Source: an uncultured Porphyromonadaceae bacterium (lineage in GTDB: Bacteria; Bacteroidota; Bacteroidia; Bacteroidales; Muribaculaceae). From it: a DNA stretch of 20,776 bases. A model generated the notes under the pieces. The model was not told where the DNA came from, searched no databases, and was given only the letters and a program-made list of their open reading frames with translations. The DNA lies in contig URII01000046.1 of NCBI GenBank assembly GCA_900547825.1, forward strand, positions 1-20,776, given 5' to 3'. Shown here piece by piece: positions 7,411-15,961 of this stretch. The translations under genes were made by a program, and so were the position numbers. The first letter of the stretch is position 1, and the number at the start of each line of letters is the position of its first letter.

Positions 7411-10400
7411 TCAGAATAATGGAGTTTCGCGCATCTTCACAATAGGGACGAGGCGCAGGGAGTCGCTTTCCTCTGATCCATGCCGGGTGCTGTCGGCCGG
7501 CATTGCCGCGCGTTTGGCGGGGGTGAGAGGATTAGCTTTGGGCTTTTTGCCAAACAGAGGGCGGAGCCATGAGGTGAGGTTGTCGAAATCGCGTTTGAAC
7601 ACTACGCCGACACCTTGGGTTGTAAGGGCCGATTTTACGTAGAAATTCTGATCGTTGTAGCGGTTGTAAGCCTTGAGGCGTATTGTGCCGGCGCGGTTGA
7701 GGAGATACTCTATGTCGAAGTCGCCTACGAATGAACTGTTGTTAAGCGTGTTGTCGCGGTAGCCGAAATTGCCGTTAAGCAGGAGCCGGTTGTTTAGGAG
7801 ATGACTTGATAGCGCCACATCCACTTCTATATCGGAAAAATCGCCGCGGTCGGAACGTATGTTCGGGGCAATGGACCATGTGTCGCTGAGGCCCCCCAAC
7901 GCGTTTGAAAGGCGGGAGGACAGGGTAGAGGAGGCCATTGACACAAGTTCATTGTTGCCTGATGAATCCACATTCATATAGTCGGGGGTATAGAACCGGT
8001 TGAGAGCCAGAAGATATATTATCTGACGGTTCATCATTTCGTCGGTGTTTATCACGCTCATAACCTTGCTGCGGATATCCGATGAAAGAGTGGGCAGGTC
8101 AATGTCGAACGCCAGATCGGGCTGACGCATGTCGCCGGTCACTTTGAGAAGCGCTTTGACCGGGACTGTCGTGCGGTTCAGATCCTTGTCAGTGGCGAAT
8201 GATTCGTCAAGATCAGTGAGATTTGCTGTGGTTTGATATGCGGCGGTAATGTTCAGCTGGGCCGCATACGGGTCGCCGTGAAATGATATGGAACTTCCTT
8301 CCTCTATTGAGAAGTCCTTTAGAATAATGTCCTGTAAGGTGAAATTATAGTTGCCGCGGTCAATGTTGTAGGTGCCGAACATGCGCAGATCCTCGTTGCG
8401 TGAATCATAGCTCATCCTGAGGTTACCGCTTCCGTTGGCCCGTATGCGGTCGCCTCCCACGGGGTCCATGACGAGTGTCACGGCCATGACCGGGGTCACG
8501 TCCATGGCTATGTTCATGCTGTAACGTGTGGGTGTCGACTGTTCGGGCCCTTTGCCTGCCCGCAGCCGTTGCAACAGTTCCGGCTTGGGCCCGTCGGAGA
8601 TACTGTCGGCCGGGGGGCGCGGAGTGCGGTCGCGGAAAGTTATGAAGGTGTATTCACCGGCATTCTGCTGCTCGGACAGTACGAAAGCGAACGTTGATTC
8701 CGAAGCGGTGGTCATGTTTACGTCGATGGCCACTTCGCCTGGACGTCCTGTAACCGATGCGGAACCGTTGGCGAACACGCGTCCGTACCACGGATGCTCA
8801 CTGTTTTCCTTAACATCATAAACGAGGAAATTTCGGGCATCCGACACCCGGAACTCAAATTCCGGCTCCTTGAAATATTTATGTTTCAGGTAGCCGTTGA
8901 GGAATGCTGTATTGCCTCGTGAATCCGTCAGCATCACATCGTGGAACTCGATGTTGCCCGGATTAAGGCGTATCGAATCGGTAGCCGAATAATATGTGTT
9001 TGTGAAGTCGAGTTTCATTTTGAATCCGTCGGCAAACATGTCCCCCACCATATCTATGTTCTTGAAGCTTCCCCAAAGACGGGCTTTGCCTGAAACATAG
9101 CCTGAAACGGATGAGGAGAACGCTGCCATGAACGGTTGCAGGAACCCGGCGCCTATGCGGTCGGCGTCAAACCGGAAATCGAGAGAGTCAACCATGGGCT
9201 TTATTTCACCTCTCACAGTGGAGCGGCATCCGTTGGCCTGTGATATGTCGGCGTCGATCGTGACAGCCTTGGTATCCGGGTGCCAGGAGCTTGCTATCAC
9301 AGCATCGCCCATCAGTGAATTGTTGTAGCTGAGCCCTCTGACTTTCAGCCCTTCGGGTGATGTCGACATGCGGGGTGTGCCGCTGAAAAGCCCGGCGGCG
9401 GTGAAGTGGCCTGTTGCGTGGCCTCCAAACATCACGTTGGGTATGTTGAGTGTGCCGAATATGTAATCAAGGTCGATGTCGGCAAGGTTCAGATTCAGCA
9501 CATCTTCGGGATCGGCCGACACTACTCCGTCAATTATCACATTCTGCCGGGAATGGTCTATCACCCAGTTGTTTACTGATATGCGGCGCGGGGCGATATC
9601 GACTGTGGCCGGATGTATGGTCCATACCGTGTCGTTGAATGTCATGTTTCCGGGATTTATGTCGATGCGTGTCAGCAGCTGATTGTCCTCATTGCGGCTG
9701 AATGTTGCCGATGTGCTGATACGGCCGTCAAACTTCTGGTTGCGGGCCACAAGCCATTCTATATCGGAGTCGATATGATCGGCATGTCCGTCGCCTTGCA
9801 CAGTAAGGGTCATTGGGCCGTTTTTTGTCGGCATCATGGTGGTCAGATATAGCGATGACCGCCCGTTTGCAGCATCGGCGTCGAATCGTACGGAACTGTT
9901 TTCTATGAGCTTGTTTTTCTGTAATATATATGGGGCGTCGATGGCAAGCGACATGCGGCGGTCCTCACCCTCCATTATTATGTTGGCGGTGAGGGGAGAG
10001 ATTAGACTTAATGGCAGAGGCTTGAATTTGGTTACAGGCTCCAGGTCTTTCACCGTCATGTCAAGCATGAAGTTGTTGATTATTTCATCCTCTTTTTTGT
10101 CAGCAGGCAGATTGATCAGGGATGGATAAAGGGACGCGAGTATGTTCAGTGCGTCACGGTATATTGTTTTCAGCCTGTAGTCACCCTCCAGCCTTATGTC
10201 GGCTAAGTCGGATTTCAGCTGGATGTGCCGCGGTATGGAACTGTTGTTTACATCAAGGTCTATTTCGTTGAGCGGTATATGCTCGCCGTTCTCACGAATG
10301 AACACTATGTCGGTCAGGTTTATATGGCCCTCGGCTTCTTCTATGTTGTTGCCCGACAGATTGGCTTCGCACTGGCCTGATACCGCAAAATGGCTGAACA

Positions 10401-12030
10401 ATCCTTTTTCCACTATCGGGCGCAGGTCAAGACGTTCTATTGTCATGTCGGCGTTTAGGTGCGGTATGTTGCCGAAACCGGCATCGGCAATGAGTGTGAG
10501 TTTCGCATCCGCGTCATCTGATATAAGAGAGAGGGTGCCTTCGTCGGGAGTCCAGGCTATGTCGGCCGTTATGCTGTTGAACTGTGTGTCGTGCCATGTT
10601 GCATGGTCGATATTCATTGTGCCGGAAGCTGATATAGGTTTGTTTCTATTGAATTTTCCTTCGGCAGAGGCTGTGAAAGATATCTCGCCGGCGCGTACTG
10701 ACGGCGGCAGAATCTTAGACAGGTCGAAAGAATTCACATTGACCTTGGCTTGGGCGGATGTTATGTCATTCAGCTTGGTTGACGAAGCTTCCAATGCTAT
10801 ATTGCCGGGTTGGGAGGATAGTTCGGCTTTGATCTGTGATGCGTGGGGGGTATATGATCCGGTTGCGTCGAATGTAACTTTACCCACCGCATGAAGAAGA
10901 TTCTTTACATCGGGTGACAGGGGTGTGAATGATTCGGTTATTTCCGCTACATCCGTTCCGGAGGCATTTATGTTCAATCTGTAAACGTCGGCATAAATTG
11001 AATCTTTCCCCTCGGTAAGCCCGGTTATGCCGCCTGCCAGAGATATTCCGGTGTCGCGTCCTCTGAGCGATATGTCGCAGGCACTTATGTCGAGATCGTT
11101 TACATGACCTTGGGCTTTCAGTGATATATCCACGAGAAGATGGAGCGGTTCCAACGCCGGAAGCAGTGGCGCGAAGTCGTGGGTAGAGAGATGGCACCCC
11201 TCCGGAATTGAAATATCCACCGGCAGTGAACGGAATGATGCTCCCAAGGTTTTCAACGACTCATATTCCAGCTTCAACGGCTCAAGTGTTATATACGAGC
11301 CGGGCATGGTGAATTTGAATCCGCTTACGGTAGTGTATCGGGATGTTATATGAAACAGCCCCGACAGATTGGTCACAGATAGACCCGAGCGCTCATCCAT
11401 TGCGAGCCGTTTCAGATCTATGGTGAAATCGTCGTTGGTCATGCGCGGCAGCCTTAGGTCAGCACGCAGGTCGTTGATGGATATGTGGTTGGGATCGAAC
11501 CTGTTGTCAGGAAGCTTTGGCGCGGAAAGAATATCATAGGAGGCTTTGGAGCGTCGTATTATTATGGTCTGTACCTTGAAGTCGAATTTTGTGGGGGGCT
11601 TGTTGGGATCTTTTGGCTTCAGAGCTTCGATTATAGGCTGGATGTTCAGTGGTGCTTCTGGATCGGCTTTGTTCAGCCGGGCATCAAGGTCGATAAGCTC
11701 CACATAATTTATGACAATATTTTTCCTGGTGATAAGCTCAGAAAGTTCTATGCCGGCTCCGAGGCGTCCTATCGAGGCTATGGTGTCGGTGCCCACGGAA
11801 TCAGTGATAGTGACGTTGCGCAATGCCACGCGGTTAAAAGGCGATATATCAACGCTTTTTATATTCACTTTCACTCCGAGCAGCTTTGACAGTTCGGTAG
11901 AGGCCGTGTCGGCAATCATGTCAGTGAACACCGAAAGTGAAAGAATGGCATATACCAGTCCGGGCACTACGATCACCAAAACCGCGAGTGTCACAAGCAA
12001 AGAGCGTAGAATCTTATAAAGCCATTTCAT
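7411..12030 (-). CDS. tamB: TamB-family translocation and assembly module protein (AsmA-like)
   Basis: A large envelope protein of the AsmA/TamB superfamily, thought to span the periplasm and help outer-membrane protein assembly or lipid transport. The 1539 residues start with a single N-terminal membrane anchor (about 5-32, rich in L, V and I), then an AsmA-like segment (VKSVD/NVTI style repeats) and a very long stretch of predicted beta repeats. The C-terminal TamB domain (DUF490; about 1000-1480) includes GTYNIDRGNYNFTLQDIILK, SISFHGDPY and the IYLLALNRF motif. The ATG at 12030 is preferred over an in-frame TTG three bases upstream. A -7-like TAACTTCG at 12038-12045 would place transcription almost at the start codon; this is only a weak suggestion. 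No tamA/bamA-like partner lies in the window. A terminator separates it from the upstream ompA-family gene, so it is probably expressed on its own. Confidence 0.88.
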   Translation of the reverse strand: MKWLYKILRSLLVTLAVLVIVVPGLVYAILSLSVFTDMIADTASTELSKLLGVKVNIKSVDISPFNRVALRNVTITDSVGTDTIASIGRLGAGIELSELITRKNIVINYVELIDLDARLNKADPEAPLNIQPIIEALKPKDPNKPPTKFDFKVQTIIIRRSKASYDILSAPKLPDNRFDPNHISINDLRADLRLPRMTNDDFTIDLKRLAMDERSGLSVTNLSGLFHITSRYTTVSGFKFTMPGSYITLEPLKLEYESLKTLGASFRSLPVDISIPEGCHLSTHDFAPLLPALEPLHLLVDISLKAQGHVNDLDISACDISLRGRDTGISLAGGITGLTEGKDSIYADVYRLNINASGTDVAEITESFTPLSPDVKNLLHAVGKVTFDATGSYTPHASQIKAELSSQPGNIALEASSTKLNDITSAQAKVNVNSFDLSKILPPSVRAGEISFTASAEGKFNRNKPISASGTMNIDHATWHDTQFNSITADIAWTPDEGTLSLISDDADAKLTLIADAGFGNIPHLNADMTIERLDLRPIVEKGLFSHFAVSGQCEANLSGNNIEEAEGHINLTDIVFIRENGEHIPLNEIDLDVNNSSIPRHIQLKSDLADIRLEGDYRLKTIYRDALNILASLYPSLINLPADKKEDEIINNFMLDMTVKDLEPVTKFKPLPLSLISPLTANIIMEGEDRRMSLAIDAPYILQKNKLIENSSVRFDADAANGRSSLYLTTMMPTKNGPMTLTVQGDGHADHIDSDIEWLVARNQKFDGRISTSATFSRNEDNQLLTRIDINPGNMTFNDTVWTIHPATVDIAPRRISVNNWVIDHSRQNVIIDGVVSADPEDVLNLNLADIDLDYIFGTLNIPNVMFGGHATGHFTAAGLFSGTPRMSTSPEGLKVRGLSYNNSLMGDAVIASSWHPDTKAVTIDADISQANGCRSTVRGEIKPMVDSLDFRFDADRIGAGFLQPFMAAFSSSVSGYVSGKARLWGSFKNIDMVGDMFADGFKMKLDFTNTYYSATDSIRLNPGNIEFHDVMLTDSRGNTAFLNGYLKHKYFKEPEFEFRVSDARNFLVYDVKENSEHPWYGRVFANGSASVTGRPGEVAIDVNMTTASESTFAFVLSEQQNAGEYTFITFRDRTPRPPADSISDGPKPELLQRLRAGKGPEQSTPTRYSMNIAMDVTPVMAVTLVMDPVGGDRIRANGSGNLRMSYDSRNEDLRMFGTYNIDRGNYNFTLQDIILKDFSIEEGSSISFHGDPYAAQLNITAAYQTTANLTDLDESFATDKDLNRTTVPVKALLKVTGDMRQPDLAFDIDLPTLSSDIRSKVMSVINTDEMMNRQIIYLLALNRFYTPDYMNVDSSGNNELVSMASSTLSSRLSNALGGLSDTWSIAPNIRSDRGDFSDIEVDVALSSHLLNNRLLLNGNFGYRDNTLNNSSFVGDFDIEYLLNRAGTIRLKAYNRYNDQNFYVKSALTTQGVGVVFKRDFDNLTSWLRPLFGKKPKANPLTPAKRAAMPADSTRHGSEESDSLRLVPIVKMRETPLF

Positions 12031-12108
12031 CAACTTGCGAAGTTACTAAAAATCCCCGATATTCAGCCGGCTCTTCGCTATGGCATAATAAATAATAACA
12101 TAATTAAA

Positions 12109-12141
12109 CGGGCCGCGCCCTCTACAAGGAGTCGCGGCCCG
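12109..12141 (-). terminator. Terminator after the OmpA-family lipoprotein gene
   Basis: CGGGCCGCG (12109-12117) and CGCGGCCCG (12133-12141) form a perfect 9-bp GC-rich stem with a 15-base loop that may add a CTC/GAG pairing. Read on the minus strand, TTTAATTATG follows the stem. It lies 33-65 bases past the lipoprotein stop and upstream of tamB. Confidence 0.75.
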
Positions 12142-12173
12142 ATATGGGTGAAGATAAAATCTGCGGGATAGTG

Positions 12174-12875
12174 TTATTTGAGTGTGCCGGCCTCGGCCTG
12201 ACGGATCATTGCCTCGTTGGCTGTGATGTATACTTCCACACGGCGGTTCTGGGCGCGGCCCTCCTCGGTGGCGTTGGAAGCCACATAATCCTGCATCGGG
12301 AGTCCCTGGGCCGTGAGGCGGTTGGCAGCCACACCGCTGTTGAGCAGATATGTGCGAACTGCATCGGCACGTCCGGTAGCCACCTTTTCGTTGGCTGCCA
12401 TTGAGCCTTTGTCGTCAGTGTAGCCGTAGATCTGAACGTTGGTTTCGGGGTTCTGGATCAGTGAGGTGGCAAATTTGGTGAGGTCGGCCTTGGCGTTGGA
12501 GCTTAAGGTAGTGCTGTTGAAGGGGAACAGAATGCCACCTTCAAATGTCACCTTGATGGCTTTCAGACCGTTCTGGTCAGTAACTGTCTCTACTTTGGCA
12601 GCTTCATCAAGCTGGCGCTGTAGTTCAGCTTTCTGCTTGTCCATTTTGTTGCCTATCAGCGCACCTGCTCCGGCGCCGACGGCCGCGCCTATGGCTGCGC
12701 CTATTCCGGCGCCTTTGCCTCCGCCTATAATAGCACCGAGGCCTGCGCCTACACCTGCGCCTGCACCACCGCCTATAAGGGAACCTTTCCCTGTGTTGGT
12801 CATAGAGTTACATCCCGAAGATGCAAGGAGGGTGACTACGAGTACACTTGCTCCTAAGGTCTTGATGAGTTTCAT
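12174..12875 (-). CDS. OmpA-family outer-membrane lipoprotein with glycine-zipper domain
   Basis: Probably links the outer membrane to peptidoglycan. Residues 1-22 form a lipoprotein signal ending LLASSGC, with Cys22 as the lipidation site. About residues 30-77 form a glycine zipper (repeated GxGxG with A and I, such as GAGVGAGLGAIIGGGKGAG), then a short coiled-coil-like KQKAELQRQLDEAAK. The OmpA-like peptidoglycan-binding domain fills about 105-220. It shows GYTDDKG, whose Asp binds diaminopimelate, then NEKVATGRADAVRTYL and NRRVEVYI with the conserved Arg pair. The architecture matches YiaD-type proteins (233 residues). It has its own promoter upstream and terminator downstream, so it is monocistronic and divergent from the EamA transporter gene. 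Confidence 0.9.
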   Translation of the reverse strand: MKLIKTLGASVLVVTLLASSGCNSMTNTGKGSLIGGGAGAGVGAGLGAIIGGGKGAGIGAAIGAAVGAGAGALIGNKMDKQKAELQRQLDEAAKVETVTDQNGLKAIKVTFEGGILFPFNSTTLSSNAKADLTKFATSLIQNPETNVQIYGYTDDKGSMAANEKVATGRADAVRTYLLNSGVAANRLTAQGLPMQDYVASNATEEGRAQNRRVEVYITANEAMIRQAEAGTLK

Positions 12876-12910
12876 GTCTTGAATCGTATTAAGTTAAATT
12901 ATTAAACGTG

Positions 12911-12942
12911 CAAATATACAAAAATAATTATGCCGCGTCAAA
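12911..12942 (-). promoter_or_regulatory. Bacteroidetes-type promoter for the OmpA-family gene
   Basis: On the minus strand TTTG (12942-12939) and TATATTTG (12918-12911) are separated by exactly 20 bases. The leader would be about 30 bases before the ATG at 12875. It is divergent from the promoter at 12989-13020. Confidence 0.8.
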
Positions 12943-12988
12943 GTTGCGGAACTATTATACTCAGCTAACAAATAATTCATGTCGGGAG

Positions 12989-13020
12989 TTTGCCGGAATG
13001 TGGAAAATGTTGTAATTTTG
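12989..13020 (+). promoter_or_regulatory. Bacteroidetes-type promoter for the EamA transporter
   Basis: TTTG at 12989-12992 and TAATTTTG at 13013-13020 are spaced by 20 bases, about 28 bases before the ATG at 13049. Confidence 0.8.
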
Positions 13021-13048
13021 GGCCGCGACACATTATCTGAAACAATCC

Positions 13049-14020
13049 ATGGAAACCAATCCGCAAGCCGTTGATGTCTCCGGCAAAAGTAAGAAGACAA
13101 CGATGGGACACGTGCTCTTTCATCTCGGAGCCGCCATCACTGTAACTGCCTGGGGGGCATCGTTCGTATCATCAAAAGTGCTTCTTGACCACGGGCTCGG
13201 GCCGGTGGAAATTTATGTCTACCGTTTTATTCTGGCCTATGTGCTGCTTGCCATTATAAGCCACAAGCGGTTCAGAAGTAATTCGTGGAAGGACGAAGGG
13301 CTGTTTCTGCTCTGCGGTCTTTGTGCCGGGTCAATATATTTCATCGCCGAAAACATGGCGCTTGAGTATACTCTCGTGACCAATGTGTCGCTCATCACAT
13401 CCATGTCGCCGTTGCTGACAACGCTTCTTGTCGGTGCCCTTTACCGAAGTGAGCGACCGTCGAAAGGGGTTATCGTGGGATCCTTGGTCGCATTCCTCGG
13501 AGTGGGGTGCGTTATCTTCAACAGTAGTTTTGTGGTGAAGATGAATCCTCTCGGTGACCTTCTGTCGTTGGCGTCGGCGTTGAGCTGGTCGGTTTATTGC
13601 TTGATATTGCGCAGGTTGCAGGCGGTCTATGATGTTATGTTCATATCGCGCAAAACATTTTTCTACGGAGTCCTCACGGCGTTGCCGTTCCTGTTCGCCC
13701 AGTCGGGAGAGCTGCATTACGGGGAGCTTACAAACATGGCCGTGCTCGGTAACCTTCTGTTCCTCGGCCTTATCGGATCCGTATTCGGATTTATAATATG
13801 GGCTGTGGCCGTTAAGAAATTAGGTGCTGTCAAAGCCAGCAACTATCTTTACTTCCAGCCTGTGGTCACACTGTTTGCCTCGGCATTGTTCCTGCATGAG
13901 ACAATAACCATAGTAGGTATAATAGGATGTGTGCTGATTATAGGCGGTGTGTGGCTCGGCGATAAGCTCGACATGTGGGCCCGTGGCAAAAATCCGGCTA
14001 CGGCTAATTCAACCCGCTGA
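13049..14020 (+). CDS. EamA/DMT-family transporter (RhaT/YdcZ-like permease)
   Basis: A 323-residue inner-membrane protein of the drug/metabolite transporter superfamily. About ten hydrophobic segments form two EamA repeats (about 20-150 and 165-305). The first repeat contains the AWGASFVSSKVLL start and the SLITSMSPLLTTLLVGALY motif near its end; the second starts GDLLSLASALSWSVYCLILR. Members of this superfamily usually export amino acids, metabolites or drugs, but the substrate cannot be read from the sequence. The ATG at 13049 fits the promoter at 12989-13020. The last 17 bases overlap the 3' end of the convergent minus-strand AlkD-like gene, and no terminator is visible between them. Confidence 0.9.
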   Translation: METNPQAVDVSGKSKKTTMGHVLFHLGAAITVTAWGASFVSSKVLLDHGLGPVEIYVYRFILAYVLLAIISHKRFRSNSWKDEGLFLLCGLCAGSIYFIAENMALEYTLVTNVSLITSMSPLLTTLLVGALYRSERPSKGVIVGSLVAFLGVGCVIFNSSFVVKMNPLGDLLSLASALSWSVYCLILRRLQAVYDVMFISRKTFFYGVLTALPFLFAQSGELHYGELTNMAVLGNLLFLGLIGSVFGFIIWAVAVKKLGAVKASNYLYFQPVVTLFASALFLHETITIVGIIGCVLIIGGVWLGDKLDMWARGKNPATANSTR

Positions 14021-14549
14021 ATTCCATATCGTCAAGAATATTCATGGCCACTATGCGCGTCATGGCGCATTGGCGCGATGCTTCCGCTTCGGCTAAATCC
14101 TTGGCTCCGTCAGGATTATTGCGCCACGTGGCTGCCAAAAGCCGCATGGCTCCGTATCGGAGCATGTCGGCGGGATGTGATGCGTAATTTAAGATGAGGT
14201 TTCTCGCAAAAGGCTGCTTGCGGAGCAACGAGTGTACAAGGATATCGGTCACCTCTATGCTCGGCGATGCCTCAAGCATTGAGGCCGCGGTTTCAAATGA
14301 GAGGTCGCTTCCGGGGAATATCATCGGGGCGAGCATAAGGCTTTCGCGTGTCGTCACATTGGCCCACAACGCTTCGGCCAGTTCTCTGTCAGGCCCGGTG
14401 TCGTTTGCTATCTCTGCGAGCTGAGGCAGGTTAAGGCCGAATATGATCCGGTAAGGGAGCCCTGACGAGCGTAGTGTGTCGGCAACAATGCCGTTGCGCA
14501 TGGCCATGAAGCGGCGTTTGGTTTCCCGTATCTTCTCTTTTATTTCCAT
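14004..14549 (-). CDS. AlkD-like DNA alkylation repair family protein (HEAT-like)
   Basis: A 181-residue, largely alpha-helical cytoplasmic protein. It starts with a charged helix, then RFMAMRNGIVADTLRSSG and GLNLPQLAEIA, then ELAEALWANVTTRESLMLAPMIFP, which resembles the DNA alkylation repair (AlkD/AlkC-like HEAT) family of Bacteroidetes. Later helices end with PADMLRYGAMRLLAATW. AlkD glycosylases remove N3/N7-alkylated bases without base flipping. This protein is shorter than a typical AlkD (about 230 residues), and I cannot place its catalytic Trp/Asp/Arg set with confidence. It may be a diverged, non-catalytic or DNA-binding relative. The start at 14549 lies 32 bases from a -7 element at 14581-14588, which it shares as a divergent control region with ilvA. 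The 3' end overlaps the convergent transporter gene by 17 bases. Confidence 0.6.
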   Translation of the reverse strand: MEIKEKIRETKRRFMAMRNGIVADTLRSSGLPYRIIFGLNLPQLAEIANDTGPDRELAEALWANVTTRESLMLAPMIFPGSDLSFETAASMLEASPSIEVTDILVHSLLRKQPFARNLILNYASHPADMLRYGAMRLLAATWRNNPDGAKDLAEAEASRQCAMTRIVAMNILDDMEFSGLN

Positions 14550-14580
14550 AGATTGTGAGCCTGAAGTGATTTTACCGGTG

Positions 14581-14588
14581 CAAAATTA
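14581..14588 (-). promoter_or_regulatory. Promoter -7 element for the AlkD-like gene
   Basis: On the minus strand TAATTTTG (14588-14581), followed by CAC, matches the TAnnTTTG consensus at the right distance from the ATG at 14549. No clear TTTG is seen 19-21 bases upstream, so it may be weak. Confidence 0.55.
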
Positions 14589-14608
14589 CGAAAAATCCGT
14601 TGGCGGAC

Positions 14609-14640
14609 TGTGTCGTTGACGGAGGATTTTGCTAAATTTG
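14609..14640 (+). promoter_or_regulatory. Promoter for ilvA
   Basis: TAAATTTG at 14633-14640 is a good -7 element, 29 bases before the ATG at 14670. TGTG at 14609-14612, 20 bases upstream, is a one-mismatch -33 element. The position of this promoter argues against the in-frame GTG at 14610 as the start of ilvA. Confidence 0.6.
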
Positions 14641-14669
14641 CAACATATCTGATACTATACACAAGGATT

Positions 14670-15881
14670 ATGGCAACTAACTCTAAATTAGACATCAAGG
14701 ACATCTATCACGCAGCGGGAGTGCTGCGCGACGTGGCGCGTCACACACGCCTTATCGAATCCACCAAGATCAATCCTAAAGTAAAACTGTTTCTCAAACC
14801 CGAGAACCAGCAGCGCACGGGAGCATTTAAGCTCCGTGGAGCCTATTATAAAATATCGCAGCTCACTGAAGAGGAAAAAGCACGCGGCGTGATAGCGTGC
14901 TCGGCCGGCAACCATGCGCAGGGTGTGGCTCTTGGGGCCACGCGCAGCGGCATAAAATCCATAATATGCCTTCCGGCGGGAGCTCCTATTTCCAAAGTCA
15001 CCGCTACAAAGAATTACGGTGCAGAGGTGGTGATGGTGCCTGGAGTATATGATGATGCATATAAGAAGGCAGTGGAACTGCGTGATGAGCACGGGTATAC
15101 ATTTGTACATCCGTTTGATGATCCGCAGGTCATAGCCGGACAGGGAACCATAGGTCTCGAAATTTATGAGGAAATGCCTGATGTGGAGGCAGTCGTTGTG
15201 CCAATCGGAGGCGGAGGCTTGATAGCCGGCGTGGCTTTCGCTCTTAAGAGCATAAATCCGGATATAAAAGTATATGGTGTGCAGGCCGAAGGTGCGCCAA
15301 GCATGTATGAGTCAGTGAAACGAGGTGAGAAAGTGCATCTTGACAGTGTTTCCACAATAGCCGACGGAATAGCGGTAAAGGAGCCCGGTGAACTTACATT
15401 TGAACTTGTGCGTCAGTATGTGGACGATGTGGTCACTGTAAGCGAGGACGAAATTGCAGCCGCCATTCTGGCACTCATCGAGCAGAAGAAGCTTGTGGCC
15501 GAAGGTGCCGGAGCTGTGGCAGTGGCGGCTGTCATGTTTGACAAACTTCCTGTCACGGGTAAAAAGACAGTGGCTCTGGTGTCAGGCGGAAATATAGATG
15601 TGACAAGCCTGAACCGCGTGATAACCCGCGGTTTGGTGAAAGGTGGACGTGACTGCACTATAACCCTTGACCTCAGCGATAAACCCGGACAGCTTTCGAA
15701 AGTGTGTGCCGTGATAGGGGAGCTTGGTGCCAATATCATTTCGGTGACGCATGAACGTAATGCACCTGACACCCAGATCAACGGATGCCTGCTTCGTGCC
15801 GAACTTGAAACTCGTAACCATCAGCATATAAAGGATATCAAAAAGGGGCTTGCCGAGGCCGGATTCCATATAGTGGAATAA
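14670..15881 (+). CDS. ilvA: Threonine ammonia-lyase (threonine dehydratase) with C-terminal ACT domain
   Basis: A PLP enzyme that converts threonine to 2-oxobutyrate and ammonia, feeding isoleucine synthesis or threonine catabolism. It has 403 residues, the medium-length class. The PLP lysine sits in ENQQRTGAFKLRGAYYK (about 48-64). SAGNHAQG is the phosphate/serine-binding loop, and PIGGGGLIAGVA is the glycine-rich PLP-phosphate loop. The last ~75 residues (CTITLDLSDKPGQLSKVCAVI onward) form a single ACT domain, which suggests allosteric control by an amino acid. Long-form IlvA has two such repeats. The ATG at 14670 is chosen because the upstream in-frame GTG (14610) lies before the -7 element, and MATNSKLDIKDI matches the family start. 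No ilv/leu genes are adjacent. Confidence 0.93.
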   Translation: MATNSKLDIKDIYHAAGVLRDVARHTRLIESTKINPKVKLFLKPENQQRTGAFKLRGAYYKISQLTEEEKARGVIACSAGNHAQGVALGATRSGIKSIICLPAGAPISKVTATKNYGAEVVMVPGVYDDAYKKAVELRDEHGYTFVHPFDDPQVIAGQGTIGLEIYEEMPDVEAVVVPIGGGGLIAGVAFALKSINPDIKVYGVQAEGAPSMYESVKRGEKVHLDSVSTIADGIAVKEPGELTFELVRQYVDDVVTVSEDEIAAAILALIEQKKLVAEGAGAVAVAAVMFDKLPVTGKKTVALVSGGNIDVTSLNRVITRGLVKGGRDCTITLDLSDKPGQLSKVCAVIGELGANIISVTHERNAPDTQINGCLLRAELETRNHQHIKDIKKGLAEAGFHIVE

Positions 15882-15933
15882 TGAACCTCCATGACGTGCC
15901 GGTTGTTATGTCAATGCGTCACGAAACCAAACG

Positions 15934-15961
15934 CCGTGTCAGACCCATAAGTTTGGCACGG
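15934..15961 (+). promoter_or_regulatory. Hairpin in the ilvA-groES intergenic region
   Basis: CCGTGTCAGAC (15934-15944) pairs with GTTTGGCACGG (15951-15961) in an 11-bp stem with two G-U pairs and the loop CCATAA. There is no U-tract, so it is either a weak ilvA terminator or part of a structured leader for groES. CGTGCC at 15895-15900 could pair with GGCACG at 15955-15960 instead. I see no CIRCE inverted repeat in this gap, and no convincing TAnnTTTG promoter for groES. Confidence 0.4.

Noticed and set aside
10196..10894. 232-residue open frame on the plus strand, and others at 4124-4816, 17374-18018 and 12439-12882
   Set aside because: All are antisense to well-supported genes (tamB, pfkA/upp, groEL, ompA-family) with low-complexity, non-protein-like composition. 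The one at 12439-12882 is Pro/Ala-rich only because it mirrors the glycine zipper.
14610..14669. GTG at 14610 as the start of ilvA
   Set aside because: It precedes the -7 element at 14633-14640 and would add 20 unconserved residues; the ATG at 14670 fits family and promoter.
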